64,000 bases of DNA from Bacteroidota bacterium (GCA_026709065.1 JAPOTS010000047.1:1-64000); one strand, 5' to 3'; counted from the stretch's first letter, positions 17,616 through 28,517 are shown. Numbers and translations: made by a program. The notes: generated from the sequence alone by a model not told the origin.

Positions 17616-19337
17616 ATGCTGCGTACCCTCTACATTCGGGACTACGCCATCATTGATGAGCTTGAGGTAGAATTTCAATCGGGCCTCAACATATTGACTG
17701 GCGAAACTGGCGCAGGTAAATCCATTATCGTTGGCGCATTGAAGCTCATTGCTGGTGAGCGTGCCTCAGCAGATTCAATCAGATCTGGTGGTGTAAAAGC
17801 GATCATTGAAGGAGTCTTTGATGATATCCCATTAAAAGATATCCTAAATCTTTTGGATGAACACGACTTACCCGAAGAGCCAGTTCTCATAATGCGTAGA
17901 GAAATAACGAAGACCCACAGCAGGGCATTCATCAATGATACGCCTGTAAAATTAACCCTCATGCGTCAGGTTGCATCAAAGTTAATTGACTTGCATGGAC
18001 AGCATGAGCACCAATCTCTGTTGCGTGTTAATACTCATCTTGATTTGATTGATGGATTTGGACACTTGGCAGATCAGCGCTCATCCTATCGATCAACCTA
18101 TCAAGAAGTCGTGTCATTGACCCGCGAATTGGAAGAGCTTTCTATGCGCCAAAATCATCTTGATGCGACCCAAGAGCGATTAGGTTTTGAGATCTCTGAG
18201 ATTGATACAATCAATCCTCAGGAAGGGGAAGAAGACCAACTTCAAAATGAGCTGAGTAGGCTGGAAAATGCAGAACAACTCTACAATATAACGGCCTCTC
18301 TGCATTCAATGCTTTATGCTCAGGAAAACTCAACCACAGAACAGCTTGCCCTCGCATTAAGTCAGTTACAGGATCTAGCTTATATTGATCCAGCACTGAA
18401 AGAATCAAGTGAAGAAATAAATCAGGCCTATATATCGGTAAAAGAAATTTCGCAGTCACTGCAGGAGTACAGCTCAAACATAGAATTCAATCCATCTCGT
18501 TTAGAGAAAATTCGAGAACGACTCGGAGACTTTGATATTCTCAAGCGAAAATACGGTGGTAGCCTCAATGCAGTTCTTGACTATCGCAAAGAAATTGGTA
18601 AAGAATACGCTCGTTTAGCTGATAATGATATGGCACGTTCAACTCAGGAACAACACATTGAGCAGACTAAGCAACTGCTCTCTCAGAAAGCACACGATCT
18701 ATCAAATCAGCGCCACAGAGTAGCAACACAGATTGAATCTTCAATCACTTCGGAATTTGTCGATCTGGGAATGGCCGCAGGGAAGCTAAAAGTTCAAATT
18801 CAACAGCACCATGATTCATCTGGATGGATTACACCTGCAAATAAACAATCAAAGGATTTGATGCATTACAAGGCGTTTAGTCATGGAATGGATCAGGTAG
18901 AATTTCTCATCACAACCAATATGGGAGAGGAATTACGCCCTTTAGCACGGGTGGCATCTGGGGGAGAAATCAGCCGAATCATGCTCGCAATCAAGCGTGT
19001 TCTTGCCCAGAGCGGTGGGCTTCCAATCATGGTATTTGATGAGATAGATGTTGGAATTAGTGGGTCAATTGCTCAAAAAGTAGGTAATTCAATGGCAGAT
19101 TTAGCCAGACATCATCAGATCATTACGATCACCCATCTACCCCAAATTGCTGCGTTAGCCCATGCCCACTATGTTGTAGAAAAACGCGTGACTGATGGGC
19201 GAACAAAGACAATGATTCGACGACTTTCTCACGATGAATCTGTTGAACATGTCGCAAAACTCATTGCTGGTGGAGAAATCACAGAAACCATGCGTGAAAG
19301 TGCACGCGAACTCATGCAATCACAGGAGAAACCATAA
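17616..19337 (+). CDS. recN: DNA repair ATPase RecN
   Basis: This SMC-like ATPase acts in double-strand-break repair. The N-terminus has Walker A ([19 protein letters not shown], about 29-47). The middle (about 160-390) is a long coiled coil with hinge-like breaks. The C-terminus carries the ABC signature [19 protein letters not shown], Walker [15 protein letters not shown] and the H-loop region [13 protein letters not shown]. The length of 573 residues is normal. A GTG directly precedes the ATG chosen here (17616). It lies 12 bp after secA and 4 bp before the pgm start, so the four genes from secA to 22,306 probably form one transcript. Confidence 0.96.
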   Translation: MLRTLYIRDYAIIDELEVEFQSGLNILTGETGAGKSIIVGALKLIAGERASADSIRSGGVKAIIEGVFDDIPLKDILNLLDEHDLPEEPVLIMRREITKTHSRAFINDTPVKLTLMRQVASKLIDLHGQHEHQSLLRVNTHLDLIDGFGHLADQRSSYRSTYQEVVSLTRELEELSMRQNHLDATQERLGFEISEIDTINPQEGEEDQLQNELSRLENAEQLYNITASLHSMLYAQENSTTEQLALALSQLQDLAYIDPALKESSEEINQAYISVKEISQSLQEYSSNIEFNPSRLEKIRERLGDFDILKRKYGGSLNAVLDYRKEIGKEYARLADNDMARSTQEQHIEQTKQLLSQKAHDLSNQRHRVATQIESSITSEFVDLGMAAGKLKVQIQQHHDSSGWITPANKQSKDLMHYKAFSHGMDQVEFLITTNMGEELRPLARVASGGEISRIMLAIKRVLAQSGGLPIMVFDEIDVGISGSIAQKVGNSMADLARHHQIITITHLPQIAALAHAHYVVEKRVTDGRTKTMIRRLSHDESVEHVAKLIAGGEITETMRESARELMQSQEKP

Positions 19338-19341
19338 TCAG

Positions 19342-20934
19342 ATGCGAATCACACAAAACGACATTTCGCATTTAGTCAGCACATACCACAGGACTCCCAA
19401 TGGAGAAGTGACGTTTGGGACATCTGGTCACAGGGGAACTTCACTCAACGGAACCTTCAATGAAGCGCATATCTTAGCCATCAGTCAGGCGATTTGTGAA
19501 CTTCGAGAATCTTCTGGTCCGATATTTATTGGAAAAGATACCCACGCCCTCTCACAGCCTGCCTACGAAACCGCTCTGGAAGTGTTTGCCGCCAATCATT
19601 TGAATGTGATTGTGGGGAAGGGCTATGCTCCTACACCAGCAGTATCGCATGCCGTCATACAATGGAATCATCGCCATAAGAATCATCTTGCCGATGCAAT
19701 CATCTTAACACCATCACATAACCCTCCAGAGGATGGAGGCTTCAAGTATAACCCGCCGCATGGAGGACCAGCATCAAGTCAATTGACTCAGCAAATTCAG
19801 AAGCGAGCACGCCAGCTCATGAATCATGGATTAGTTGATGTAAAACGAATGCCATTCAATCAGGCGATTAAGTCTGATTCAACCATTGCGAAAGATCTGA
19901 TGATGCCCTATGTTGAGGATCTTGCATCAGTCATTGATATGGAGGTCATTCGTGATTCTGGAGTCACTATTGGCGTTGATCCAATGGGGGGCGCAGCGAT
20001 TGATTATTGGGAGCCGATTGCTCAATACTATAATGTGTCCATTAATGTAGTGAATAAAGTCGTTGATCCAACCTTTAGATTTATGCCTTTTGATCATGAT
20101 GGAAAGATTCGAATGGATTGTTCTTCACCAGATGCTATGCGTCATCTGATTGACCTACGAGATAAATATGATATCTCATTTGGAAATGATCCTGATGCAG
20201 ATCGCCATGGAATTGTGACCCGCAGTCAAGGGTTATTGAATCCGAATCACTATCTCGCAGTGGCTGGAAAGTATTTATTTGAAAATAGATCTCAGTGGTT
20301 ACCGACGGCATGTTTTGCCAAGACGCTTGTATCAAGTTCTATGATTGATTTTGTGGCAGATGATTTGGGCCGAACATTGTATGAAGTGCCGGTTGGGTTT
20401 AAGTGGTTTGTGGAGGGGTTGTTTGATGGAACCTGCGGATTTGCTGGAGAAGAGAGTGCGGGGGCATCCTTTCTTCGTAGAGATGGTCATGTGTGGACAA
20501 CCGATAAGGATGGAATCATTCTTGGACTATTAGCAGCGGAGATTCTTGCTAAAACAGACAGAGACCCAGGTGAGCATTACCAATCGCTGACCGAACGATT
20601 TGGTTCACCTGTCTATAAAAGGATTGATACGCCTGCTAATTCGACGCAAAAAAATAAGTTAGCACATTTATCACCGGATCATGTGCGTGCCTCAACATTG
20701 GCCAGTGAGCCAATTGAGGCCAAGTTGACACAGGCTCATGGAAACCATGAACCGATTGGGGGTTTAAAGGTGACAACTAAAAATGGATGGTTTGCTGCTC
20801 GGCCATCTGGAACTGAGGATTTATACAAAATCTATGCAGAGAGCTTTTTAGGAGATGCTCATTTGAATCAGATTATCAACGAAGCGAGGTCAATTGTCAA
20901 AGAGGCGCTAAGTACTGGTGAACATCATGGATGA
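19342..20934 (+). CDS. pgm: Phosphoglucomutase (alpha-D-glucose-phosphate-specific type)
   Basis: It interconverts glucose-1-phosphate and glucose-6-phosphate, linking glycolysis to polysaccharide precursors. The substrate and phosphoserine signatures are intact: [10 protein letters not shown] near residue 25, the active-site serine in [19 protein letters not shown] (about 116-134), the metal loop [11 protein letters not shown], the sugar-binding GEESAGASF and the phosphate-binding [12 protein letters not shown]. The ATG at 19342 sits four bases after the recN stop. An upstream in-frame start would overlap recN by 100 bp and is unlikely. The 530 residues fit the bacterial Pgm subgroup. It overlaps the next mutase by 8 bp. 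Confidence 0.93.
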   Translation: MRITQNDISHLVSTYHRTPNGEVTFGTSGHRGTSLNGTFNEAHILAISQAICELRESSGPIFIGKDTHALSQPAYETALEVFAANHLNVIVGKGYAPTPAVSHAVIQWNHRHKNHLADAIILTPSHNPPEDGGFKYNPPHGGPASSQLTQQIQKRARQLMNHGLVDVKRMPFNQAIKSDSTIAKDLMMPYVEDLASVIDMEVIRDSGVTIGVDPMGGAAIDYWEPIAQYYNVSINVVNKVVDPTFRFMPFDHDGKIRMDCSSPDAMRHLIDLRDKYDISFGNDPDADRHGIVTRSQGLLNPNHYLAVAGKYLFENRSQWLPTACFAKTLVSSSMIDFVADDLGRTLYEVPVGFKWFVEGLFDGTCGFAGEESAGASFLRRDGHVWTTDKDGIILGLLAAEILAKTDRDPGEHYQSLTERFGSPVYKRIDTPANSTQKNKLAHLSPDHVRASTLASEPIEAKLTQAHGNHEPIGGLKVTTKNGWFAARPSGTEDLYKIYAESFLGDAHLNQIINEARSIVKEALSTGEHHG

Positions 20935-22306
20935 CCCATTACGTTTTGGTACAGATGGTTGGAGGGCCGTCATTGGTCAAGATTTTACATTCAACAATCT
21001 GAGCAGATTAGCCCGTGCTACAGCACAATGGTTGAAAAAATCTGGTATTGTGCAGCCTAAAATTGTGGTTGGACATGATACTCGGTTTATGGGCCGTCAA
21101 TTTTCTGAGCATGTCTCACATGAGTTAGCCATGGAGGGAGTGGATGTCATATTGGCGGCCGGCCCAACTCCAACCCCAGCAATCAGTTGGGCAGCAAGTC
21201 AAGACGGGGTTCACGCTGGAGTCATGATTACGGCAAGCCATAACCCTCCTGAGTATAGTGGATACAAGATAAAATCCCATTTAGGTGCTCCTGCAACTCC
21301 GACCATGATCAATGAAGTGGAGAGCTTTATCCAACCATTTCATCATCGTACTGAGAAGTCTCATAAGATTCAAGAGGCCAACATTCGAACCGATTATGTA
21401 AATCATTTAAGGAATCTTGTGGATCTTCCCCCCTTGGATCTAACACTGATCCATGACTCAATGTATGGGGCAGGGCAGGGGATCATGAATGAGCTACTGG
21501 GTAATGAGGTGGTTATTGAGATTCATGGCGAGTTGAATCCGGGTTTTGCAGGGGTGCCTCCTGAGCCTATAGAGCGTAATCTCAGCGAGCTCATGCGCCA
21601 AGTTGTCCAACAAAAAGCCTCAATAGGAATTGCTCACGATGGAGATGCCGACCGCATTGGGGTTGTGGATGAGCATGGTCAAATTGTGACATCACATATG
21701 CTGATGGCATTGTTAGCTGCCCATTTGCATAAGTATCAAAACAAAAGGGGGGCTATTGTTCGCACATTTGCCACCTCTGCTATTTTAGAAAAGATCGGGC
21801 TCGCATGGGGCTTACCTGTTGAGACATATCCTATTGGATTTAAGTATGTCGCTCCAAGGTTTGTAGAGACGGGTGTCCTTGTAGGTGGGGAGGAGTCTGG
21901 GGGAATTGCCGTGGCAGGGCATATTCCAGAGCGGGATGGCATTTATGTTGCTTTAATGGTATTGAAGATGCTCATTGAGCGACAACAACCTATCAGCGTG
22001 TTGGTACAGGAGTTGTTTGATGAATTTGGCCCACATGCTTACTATCGTTCAGACATACATACTGAGAAGCAAAAGGAAATTATCAAAGACCTTCACAACC
22101 GTGGCGGATTGCATACCATTGATCAGCGTCAGGTTCAATCAATGGATACTCTTGACGGATTCAAGCACATCATGCAAGACGCTTGGTTACTCATACGCCC
22201 CTCTGGAACTGAGCCCGTGCTTCGCATTTATGCCGAGGCTCCTACACGTTCTGAGGCAGAGGCACTCGTACACGATACTAAAATTCAGTTCGGACTTCCT
22301 GTCTGA
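20927..22306 (+). CDS. Phosphomannomutase/phosphoglucomutase-family protein
   Basis: This is a second alpha-D-phosphohexomutase, 459 residues from the ATG at 20927. It opens [17 protein letters not shown]. Its phosphoserine loop is [14 protein letters not shown], its metal loop HDGDADRIG, its sugar loop VGGEESGG and its C-terminal phosphate loop [15 protein letters not shown]. The four-domain plan is complete. The sequence cannot decide between mannose-, glucose- and glucosamine-phosphate specificity; GEESGG and DGWRAVIG occur in several subgroups. The start codon lies inside the end of pgm, so translation is probably coupled. Two mutases of different subgroup in tandem imply distinct sugars. 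Confidence 0.9.
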   Translation: MDDPLRFGTDGWRAVIGQDFTFNNLSRLARATAQWLKKSGIVQPKIVVGHDTRFMGRQFSEHVSHELAMEGVDVILAAGPTPTPAISWAASQDGVHAGVMITASHNPPEYSGYKIKSHLGAPATPTMINEVESFIQPFHHRTEKSHKIQEANIRTDYVNHLRNLVDLPPLDLTLIHDSMYGAGQGIMNELLGNEVVIEIHGELNPGFAGVPPEPIERNLSELMRQVVQQKASIGIAHDGDADRIGVVDEHGQIVTSHMLMALLAAHLHKYQNKRGAIVRTFATSAILEKIGLAWGLPVETYPIGFKYVAPRFVETGVLVGGEESGGIAVAGHIPERDGIYVALMVLKMLIERQQPISVLVQELFDEFGPHAYYRSDIHTEKQKEIIKDLHNRGGLHTIDQRQVQSMDTLDGFKHIMQDAWLLIRPSGTEPVLRIYAEAPTRSEAEALVHDTKIQFGLPV

Positions 22307-22332
22307 ACAATCTTATTAGGTTCTCAGGCGAG

Positions 22333-22515
22333 TCAATTCGTGAGGTATTCTGCGAGTACGACTCGGACTGACAGTTTTTCTTGCAGTGTCAAATCAAGAT
22401 CTGAGTATCTCACATCGCTATGAAGCCTTGATCTATCGGATAGAGCAGAATCTAAAATATCAATAGGAAGAGATCCATTCTTGAACGGCACCTTTTTGGT
22501 CACCAAATCTCCCAC
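22333..22515 (-). CDS. Possible small hypothetical protein (60 aa)
   Basis: A minus-strand frame lies between the second mutase and the MerR gene. It starts MGDLVTKKVPFKNGSLPIDI and ends LTLQEKLSVRVVLAEYLTN. The composition is protein-like (amphipathic helix at the end, no rare-residue bias) and it does not overlap another gene. I recognise no family and see no ribosome-binding site. It may be a chance frame. Confidence 0.25.
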   Translation of the reverse strand: MGDLVTKKVPFKNGSLPIDILDSALSDRSRLHSDVRYSDLDLTLQEKLSVRVVLAEYLTN

Positions 22516-22560
22516 AAATCAGACAAATATTGAAATAAAGAAAAATTTTTCGCAATAATG

Positions 22561-22593
22561 AAACCTTTTGACAAAAAGTACGTCAAAAGGTTT
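22561..22593. promoter_or_regulatory. Perfect inverted repeat just before the MerR-type gene
   Basis: AAACCTTTTGAC (22561-22572) and GTCAAAAGGTTT (22582-22593) form a perfect 12-bp inverted repeat around nine bases. The right arm ends at the base before ATG 22594. It is suited to bind a dimeric regulator, such as the MerR-type protein encoded next (autoregulation). Alternatively it forms an RNA hairpin that hides the start. It argues that the ATG at 22594, not 22558, is the true start, because an earlier start would place the repeat in coding sequence. Confidence 0.6.
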
Positions 22594-22962
22594 ATGACAA
22601 TGCGAGATCTTACAAAATTGACTGGATACACCGCCCGTCAGGTGCGTTATCTGATTGCTGAGGGTTTTGTCCCCCCACCAACGGGAGGGAGGGCAAATGC
22701 TGAATATGGAGAAACCCATATATCAGCGATTAAGCGGTATCAGGATCTGAGGGCAGCAGGCTTTTCACCCGCATCCATCCGGGTATTATACGAAACTCAC
22801 AGTGGTGTACCAATAGAGATCGTTCAAGGAGTTTCACTCATTATTAACCCTAATCTGATTCCTGATCATGTTTCCGTAGACGAATTACAGAAGCATATCA
22901 GATCAGCTGTCACTCACATTTTTTCTCAACAAAACCAATCTCATTCCGATGACAAATCATAA
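22594..22962 (+). CDS. MerR-family transcriptional regulator
   Basis: The 122-residue regulator has an N-terminal winged helix-turn-helix: MTMRDLTKLTGYTARQVRYL then EGFVPPPTGGRANAEYG (residues 1-40), where the helix 'TGYTARQVRYLIAEGFVPPP' is typical of MerR DNA-recognition regions. A second helical part (ISAIKRYQDLRAAGFSPASI) resembles the MerR linker. A short acidic tail replaces any metal-binding C-terminus, so I see no inducer-binding cysteines. The start at 22594 is preferred because a perfect inverted repeat ends directly in front of it; an ATG at 22558 is also in frame. It overlaps the VIT/VWA gene by 14 bp, so it probably controls that gene and itself. Confidence 0.85.
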   Translation: MTMRDLTKLTGYTARQVRYLIAEGFVPPPTGGRANAEYGETHISAIKRYQDLRAAGFSPASIRVLYETHSGVPIEIVQGVSLIINPNLIPDHVSVDELQKHIRSAVTHIFSQQNQSHSDDKS

Positions 22963-25078
22963 TCTTTCTAGCATTGATACACTTGATGATCTGATGCAAC
23001 TTCCAGCTTTTCCTGAACGGCGACATCAGGGTGATCCATTTGTGAATCTTTTGAATCGACACGGTAATGAAAACGTTGCTCCTATGGTAAAACTTGATTT
23101 TCAGGTGACTATTCGTGGAGGCCTTGTATTTGTGAAATCAATCAGAACATATATCAACAGGACCGATGGTCCTATTGAAGCGATCATGAGTATTCCAGTG
23201 AGTGTCCAAGCTACGTTTTTCGGATTAAGTGCTGAGATTGATGGTGTTCAATACAATGCCAAAGCCAAACCAAAGGATAAGGCGCTTGATATTTATGAAG
23301 GGGCGATTGATGAAGGAAAGGTTACTGTTCTTCATCAAGAGTTAATGCGAGGAATTCATTCTCTTTCAGTTGGAAATCTTGGGGCACATAAAACTGTGAT
23401 TGTGACGACCCGTTCGGTGGAGTTACTTCGCATCTATGATGGTCATGGTCAAATAAAAATCCCCCTTACAGTCGGCGATGTATACGGGCTATCTGCCTTG
23501 GAAGATGTGGACTCTCTGACCTCTGGAGGATCGATTCCTGAAGCGACGATTCAAATTGAATATGATGCATCAAACATTACGTTATTGGGTGGTAGTCTTG
23601 AGCATCAAGAAGGTAATTTCTATGCTGCAAGTGTTCCAGGTAACGCGCCGATTGAATTGAAAGTATCTGAGGTAGCGGTCTCTGAATTAATAGGTGTCAC
23701 CCCGGATGGCCGTCAAGTGATCGTTGAAATCTCTCCCCATGAAAAACAATGTGAAGCATTGAATGCCGCAATTCTTGTAGACAGGTCTGGCTCCATGGCA
23801 TGCAGAATCATGTTTGATAGTGACAATCAAGAAAACCAACACCAAGCTGCAGTAAGAGGCCTGTATGAGCTTTCCCCGCTTCTGATGGATAACGATCAAT
23901 TGGCATTATGGGAGTTTGATACCGAATGTGATCGAGTGGGTGAAATAAATCCAAAGAAATCAAATAGCTTCAGACAGTTAGTCTCTAATCTTAGTAAACC
24001 TCGTGGTGGAACATCAATTGGGAGTGCGATACAAAAAGTCTTTGCGGTTGAAGAGGGCAAAGATGTCCTTGTGATTACTGACGGGCAAAGTTATCAGTTA
24101 GATGTTGAACAATTGGTTAGGGCGGGGCAGCGGGTATTTGTTGTGTTGGTTGGAGAGGGAAGTCTTGAAGCGTTGATCGGTCATTTGGCCGTATTGAGTG
24201 GTGGAGATATACATTTCAGTTTTGGTTCAGATGTGGGACAGGCCATTCAGGCATGTATCCAAGGAATGCGGCAAGAAAATATTGAGAATCAGGAATTTGA
24301 GGTCAATGGCTCAGGTAACCCAGAACGCGTGGTCATAGCACGTAATAATGCGACTATTGAAGCTACTTGGTCAGACAGTACCGAGACGCTTGATGCCCAA
24401 GGTGAATTCTCTGAGGCTATTGCGGCTTTCGCTGCAAGTTTAGTCTTTGCGGGTGTAACAGAGGAAACAGCCATCAAGATCGCCGTTGATGCGGGTCTAG
24501 TTACTCATCTCACTAGTTTAATCTTGGTTGCCGAGGATGGCCCAATTCAGGAGGAGTTACCAAAGACCATTAAGCAGTCTGTACCAGATTCACGAACTAT
24601 GGGATTAGCAGACTCTGGGAACGTAGTTTATTCTAGTACAGGCCAATATTCTGTTCAACCTGAAGCGAGATCTTATGCGCCACCGAGAGACGCAATTTTT
24701 TCTTCACCCGATATACTCGCGCACAGACGTTATAATGCATTATCATATGATTTGCATGATTCTATTGATTGGTATGCTTTAAAACAATTGGCACAGCGAA
24801 TTGATTGGAATTCGGGGGGATCCAAGTTAGTCCATGGTGATTTTGATGAGACCTCATCTGAGATCATGAATGAGATTTTGATGTTTGCCTACGAGTTAGA
24901 AGAAGTGGCTATGCAACTTGGAATGCATTCACATATTTTGGTGATAGCTATGGCTGCCTTCTCTGTTCGCGAATCGTCGAAATGGGCTGCAAGAGTATAT
25001 CGTAAAATTATGCGTGATCACGATAGGGTTGAATTTGATAAATTTGCTCAGCAGATCTCTTTTTCGGACAGACACTAG
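22949..25078 (+). CDS. VIT and von Willebrand factor A domain protein
   Basis: The 709-residue protein has no signal peptide and is probably cytosolic. Residues about 40-165 form a VIT domain (YINRTDGPIEAIMSIPV; ATFFGLSAEIDG; AKAKPKDKALDIYEGA). Residues about 272-440 form a VWA domain with the metal-ion-dependent adhesion motif DRSGSMA (DxSxS), the Thr in RGGTSIGSA and the Asp in DVLVITDGQ, all present. The remainder (about 470-709) is helical and unassigned. VIT-VWA proteins bind partner proteins through the metal site, and no partner is encoded alongside apart from the overlapping MerR regulator. The pairing suggests a regulated, self-contained module of unknown purpose. Confidence 0.88.
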   Translation: MTNHNLSSIDTLDDLMQLPAFPERRHQGDPFVNLLNRHGNENVAPMVKLDFQVTIRGGLVFVKSIRTYINRTDGPIEAIMSIPVSVQATFFGLSAEIDGVQYNAKAKPKDKALDIYEGAIDEGKVTVLHQELMRGIHSLSVGNLGAHKTVIVTTRSVELLRIYDGHGQIKIPLTVGDVYGLSALEDVDSLTSGGSIPEATIQIEYDASNITLLGGSLEHQEGNFYAASVPGNAPIELKVSEVAVSELIGVTPDGRQVIVEISPHEKQCEALNAAILVDRSGSMACRIMFDSDNQENQHQAAVRGLYELSPLLMDNDQLALWEFDTECDRVGEINPKKSNSFRQLVSNLSKPRGGTSIGSAIQKVFAVEEGKDVLVITDGQSYQLDVEQLVRAGQRVFVVLVGEGSLEALIGHLAVLSGGDIHFSFGSDVGQAIQACIQGMRQENIENQEFEVNGSGNPERVVIARNNATIEATWSDSTETLDAQGEFSEAIAAFAASLVFAGVTEETAIKIAVDAGLVTHLTSLILVAEDGPIQEELPKTIKQSVPDSRTMGLADSGNVVYSSTGQYSVQPEARSYAPPRDAIFSSPDILAHRRYNALSYDLHDSIDWYALKQLAQRIDWNSGGSKLVHGDFDETSSEIMNEILMFAYELEEVAMQLGMHSHILVIAMAAFSVRESSKWAARVYRKIMRDHDRVEFDKFAQQISFSDRH

Positions 25079-25205
25079 ATAAATTTATTTTTCGCCCTCC
25101 CTTAGCCATTCTCTCATGGATGATTTGGCAAGGGGCTCGCCCAGCAATGTGCTAAGTCAAACTGACACTAGTTAGATCGATGTATCAACAGACAGCACTC
25201 ACATT

Positions 25206-25481
25206 TTAAATGACGGCTCGCTCTCCGCAGTTGTACTTTACCCAGTGCTCATGGCGTTTAAGTTCGGTATCTTTTAATCGTTGGATATGTAAATCTCGCC
25301 AGTTGCCAGTATTTCTGGGGCGACATTTCCAACACCAAGCCTGGACCGCCTCATCAGGTATTTGTATCCAACTTGGGCATTCTTTAACACAACACTTTAC
25401 CCATAATTCATATATAGGACTCTCTACAGGTCCAGTACAAATTGTGCCATTCGGTAAGCGATAATGAATCTGATCTCCCAT
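25206..25481 (-). CDS. Small cysteine-rich (zinc-ribbon-like) hypothetical protein
   Basis: A 91-residue protein with two paired-cysteine clusters: CCVKECPSW (about 31-39) and CWKCRPRNTG (about 50-59), plus isolated Cys near residues 15 and 85. The spacing suggests a zinc ribbon, with many Trp and His around it (PDEAVQAWCWKC; KDTELKRHEHWVKYNC). There is no leader or membrane helix. It stands alone between the VIT/VWA gene and the haem-binding protein, on the opposite strand to both. I do not recognise the family; the composition favours a real gene. Confidence 0.5.
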   Translation of the reverse strand: MGDQIHYRLPNGTICTGPVESPIYELWVKCCVKECPSWIQIPDEAVQAWCWKCRPRNTGNWRDLHIQRLKDTELKRHEHWVKYNCGERAVI

Positions 25482-25837
25482 AGCAATGGAACCTCTTCAG
25501 GTGCCTATGTCACAGCATTTCTGATTACGATTCTGCAACGATTTTTAGATTTATGTCAATTCAATCAAGTATACTTTGAGTAATGGTTACTATATTTGTT
25601 AGAGGACAAAGCATTTTCAAGCGGTTTATTTGACCACGCAATGGAATCATTTGAGAGAAAGGGGGAGGATTGCTGATTTGGACTGATGCATAATTAAATT
25701 ATGTCTGATGGTCTCGGTTGATTGAGTTTGATAAGTGCGAAAAATATCCGCGGAAATGACGGTATTTTCTTCAAAGGCATTACAAGTATATAATTCCCTA
25801 AATTTTTTAGTTTCGTGAGGCGTTGAGTAAACGAAAA
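25482..25837. other. Intergenic region upstream of the haem-binding-domain gene
   Basis: About 355 bp between divergently transcribed genes, so it should contain promoters for both. I see no clear consensus, repeat or RNA. GTGAGG at 25,815-25,820 could act as ribosome-binding site for either the TTG at 25,823 or the ATG at 25,838. Confidence 0.4.
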
Positions 25838-28468
25838 ATGAAGAACATTAAGCAGTTCATCCCATCAGTGATATTTATAATGATGGTTGTAGGATTGGTG
25901 GGGATGATCCAATTTGAAACGAGGAACGATGATGAACCCCCAGATTTAGCCTTGCCTGATGGATTTCAATCGGAAGTACTGCTAAGCCCCACGAAATTAG
26001 ATTCTAGTTCTTGGGTAGCGTTATCTCTTGATGAGGGTAACGGATTGTATGCTGCGGATCAGCATGGTGCACTTTATCATATTCAACCGCCCCCCATCGG
26101 CGAATCCTTAGATGATCTTAAAGTCACAGCTTTAGATTTAGAACTTGGACATGCACAAGGTTTATTGTGGGCCTTCAACAGTTTATATGTGGTAGTAAAT
26201 AGTGAAGAGGGAATGAGTGGACGCAGTAGCGGACTCTATCGCGTCACCGATACAGATCATGACTCTGTACTGGATCATGTATATCAACTAGTCAGCTTTG
26301 AGGGTTGGGGTGAACATGGCCCGCATGGGATAATTCTGGGGACTGATAGTTCGTCTCTGTATATGGTTGCAGGCAATCATACCGAATTACCAGAGATGTA
26401 TCATTCAAAAGTGCCTCAGACATGGGAAACAGATCAATTACTTCCAACTCTGTTGGATCCACGCGGGCATGCTGCCGATATCCAGCCACCGGGTGGTTGG
26501 GTCATTAAAACCGATTCATTAGCATCTCACATTGAACTCATTAGTGTTGGCTACCGTAATGCCTATGACCTTGCATTTAATGAAGACGGGGAGTTATTTA
26601 CATTTGACTCTGATATGGAATGGGATCTTGGGATGCCGTGGTATCGCCCTGTGCGTGTTGTTCATGTTACACAGGGAAGCGAATTTGGATGGCGTACTGG
26701 ATCTGGAAAATGGCCAGATTATTATCCAGACAATCTTCCATCCGTAGTTGAGATAGGTCAAGGAAGCCCTACTGGAGTACTTTCGGCTACACATGCTAAT
26801 TTTCCAATCAAATATCGGCGAGGACTATTGGTGTTTGACTGGAGTTTTGGGACGATTTACCATGTAGACCTGAAAGCACGAGGGAGTACCTACACTGGAA
26901 CGGTTGAAGAATTTCTAAGTGGTACTCCTCTGCCTGTAACAGACGGCATCATTGGGCGTGATGGTGCATTCTATTTTTTGACTGGAGGGCGTGAGTTGAA
27001 TTCTTTTCTATATAGAGTGTATTATGACGGCCACATGCCATCAGCAGACAAGATTCACAGTAGACAGACTCCACAGCGACAGTTACGACATACTTTAGAA
27101 GGGTTGCATAGTCCGCAGGCCAATCCTGATGCTATTAAGCTAGCGTGGGAACATTTGAATCATTCTGATCGATTTATTCAGTATGCTGCGAGAATTGCAA
27201 TTGAGCACCAGCCACTAAGTTCATGGCAATCCAGAGCACTTAATGAATCAGATCCCGTTCGGAGGACCCATTCCTTAATTGCCCTTTCTCGACATGTGGA
27301 TCACCTGCTGAGAGATGATGTTTTTGAATCTTTACTCTCCATCAACCTTACGGATCTCTCATCGGAGCAGGAGATAGATTTTCTGAGGGCTTTAGGGCTT
27401 GTCTGCATTCGACTTGGTTTCCCTGACGGAGGGTTACGAAACCGAGTCATTGAAAAGTTGCAGGGTAACTATCCATCTGGAGACGAACGACTCAATCGTG
27501 AATACGGTCGCCTTCTGGCTGCACTTCAAGCCCCTAAATTGGTAGAGCAAATGATGCGCCAATTATTATCGGTGAGTGGACAAAGGTCATCTCAGACTGA
27601 CTTAATTTCTGATGAAATTGCTCAGCGTAGTGAGCAGTATGGAGAGACGATCAATGTGATGCGAGGCAATCCTCCCAGCGAAGAAGAAATTGAATTAGTG
27701 ATGAATTTGCGAGTTCTGAAATCTGGATGGACACCTGATTTGAGAAAAGATTATTTCACTTGGTTCCATGAAGCGATGCGTCGTAGTGGGGGCGAAAGTT
27801 ATATTGGATTTCTTGAAGATATGCGGGCTGATGCAGCCGAGCATTTGACTGAGGAGGAGCGAGACTTACTTGCAGGCCTTGTTGATTCACATCCAGGTTC
27901 CTCACTAACTGATTTACCGCAGGCAGTTGGACCTTATAGATCATGGAATCTTCAGCAACTCCAGAAAATTATGGACGAAAAACTTGAATTCCCCCGAGAC
28001 TTTGAGCAGGGCCAAAAAATGTATGCTGCGGCTTTGTGCAGTGCATGTCATCGTATGGGATCAGTGGGCGGGGCTATCGGACCAGACCTAACGGCCATAG
28101 GGTCTAGGTTTTCTCGGAATGAAATCTTATCAGCAATTGACTCCCCGAGTGATGCAATCAGTGATCAGTATCAAGCAACAATACTGACTCTTGATGACGG
28201 ATCAACTCTAATCGGAAGGGTTCTCAGAGAAGAAGATGAGAAGATATTTTTGAATCAAAATCCGTATGATTTATCTCAGGAAATAGGGATTAACCTATCT
28301 GAGATTCAGTTGCGAGAAGTATCCCCTGTATCCACTATGCCTTCCCGATTACTCAATCAATTAAATGAAGAGGAGGTCACTGATCTTATGGCTTATTTGT
28401 TGAGTGGAGGTGATATCAAACACCAATGTTATTCAGGAATAAATGGTTGCGAGACAAAACAGCAGTAA
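25838..28468 (+). CDS. Membrane-anchored propeller protein with c-type cytochrome (haem-binding) domain
   Basis: About 876 residues. An N-terminal hydrophobic anchor (FIPSVIFIMMVVGLVGMI) is followed by a PQQ/sorbosone-dehydrogenase-like propeller (about 35-390; HGIILGTDSSSLYMVAGNH, GYRNAYDLAFNEDGELFTFD), then a HEAT-like helical middle (about 400-700). The C-terminus is a cytochrome c domain with CSACH (about residue 734) and the family ending IGPDLTAIGSRFSRNEILSA, DQYQATILTLDDGS and LLNQLNEEEVTDLMAYLL. This is the putative haem-binding architecture abundant in Planctomycetes and Verrucomicrobia and also seen in Rhodothermota. It probably oxidises sugars or alcohols outside the cytoplasm. A TTG at 25823 is an alternative start. 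Confidence 0.85.
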   Translation: MKNIKQFIPSVIFIMMVVGLVGMIQFETRNDDEPPDLALPDGFQSEVLLSPTKLDSSSWVALSLDEGNGLYAADQHGALYHIQPPPIGESLDDLKVTALDLELGHAQGLLWAFNSLYVVVNSEEGMSGRSSGLYRVTDTDHDSVLDHVYQLVSFEGWGEHGPHGIILGTDSSSLYMVAGNHTELPEMYHSKVPQTWETDQLLPTLLDPRGHAADIQPPGGWVIKTDSLASHIELISVGYRNAYDLAFNEDGELFTFDSDMEWDLGMPWYRPVRVVHVTQGSEFGWRTGSGKWPDYYPDNLPSVVEIGQGSPTGVLSATHANFPIKYRRGLLVFDWSFGTIYHVDLKARGSTYTGTVEEFLSGTPLPVTDGIIGRDGAFYFLTGGRELNSFLYRVYYDGHMPSADKIHSRQTPQRQLRHTLEGLHSPQANPDAIKLAWEHLNHSDRFIQYAARIAIEHQPLSSWQSRALNESDPVRRTHSLIALSRHVDHLLRDDVFESLLSINLTDLSSEQEIDFLRALGLVCIRLGFPDGGLRNRVIEKLQGNYPSGDERLNREYGRLLAALQAPKLVEQMMRQLLSVSGQRSSQTDLISDEIAQRSEQYGETINVMRGNPPSEEEIELVMNLRVLKSGWTPDLRKDYFTWFHEAMRRSGGESYIGFLEDMRADAAEHLTEEERDLLAGLVDSHPGSSLTDLPQAVGPYRSWNLQQLQKIMDEKLEFPRDFEQGQKMYAAALCSACHRMGSVGGAIGPDLTAIGSRFSRNEILSAIDSPSDAISDQYQATILTLDDGSTLIGRVLREEDEKIFLNQNPYDLSQEIGINLSEIQLREVSPVSTMPSRLLNQLNEEEVTDLMAYLLSGGDIKHQCYSGINGCETKQQ

Positions 28469-28517
28469 TAAAGGCGACCTGAATGTGTCTATATTCATAC
28501 TGTAGGATATAATTCCC

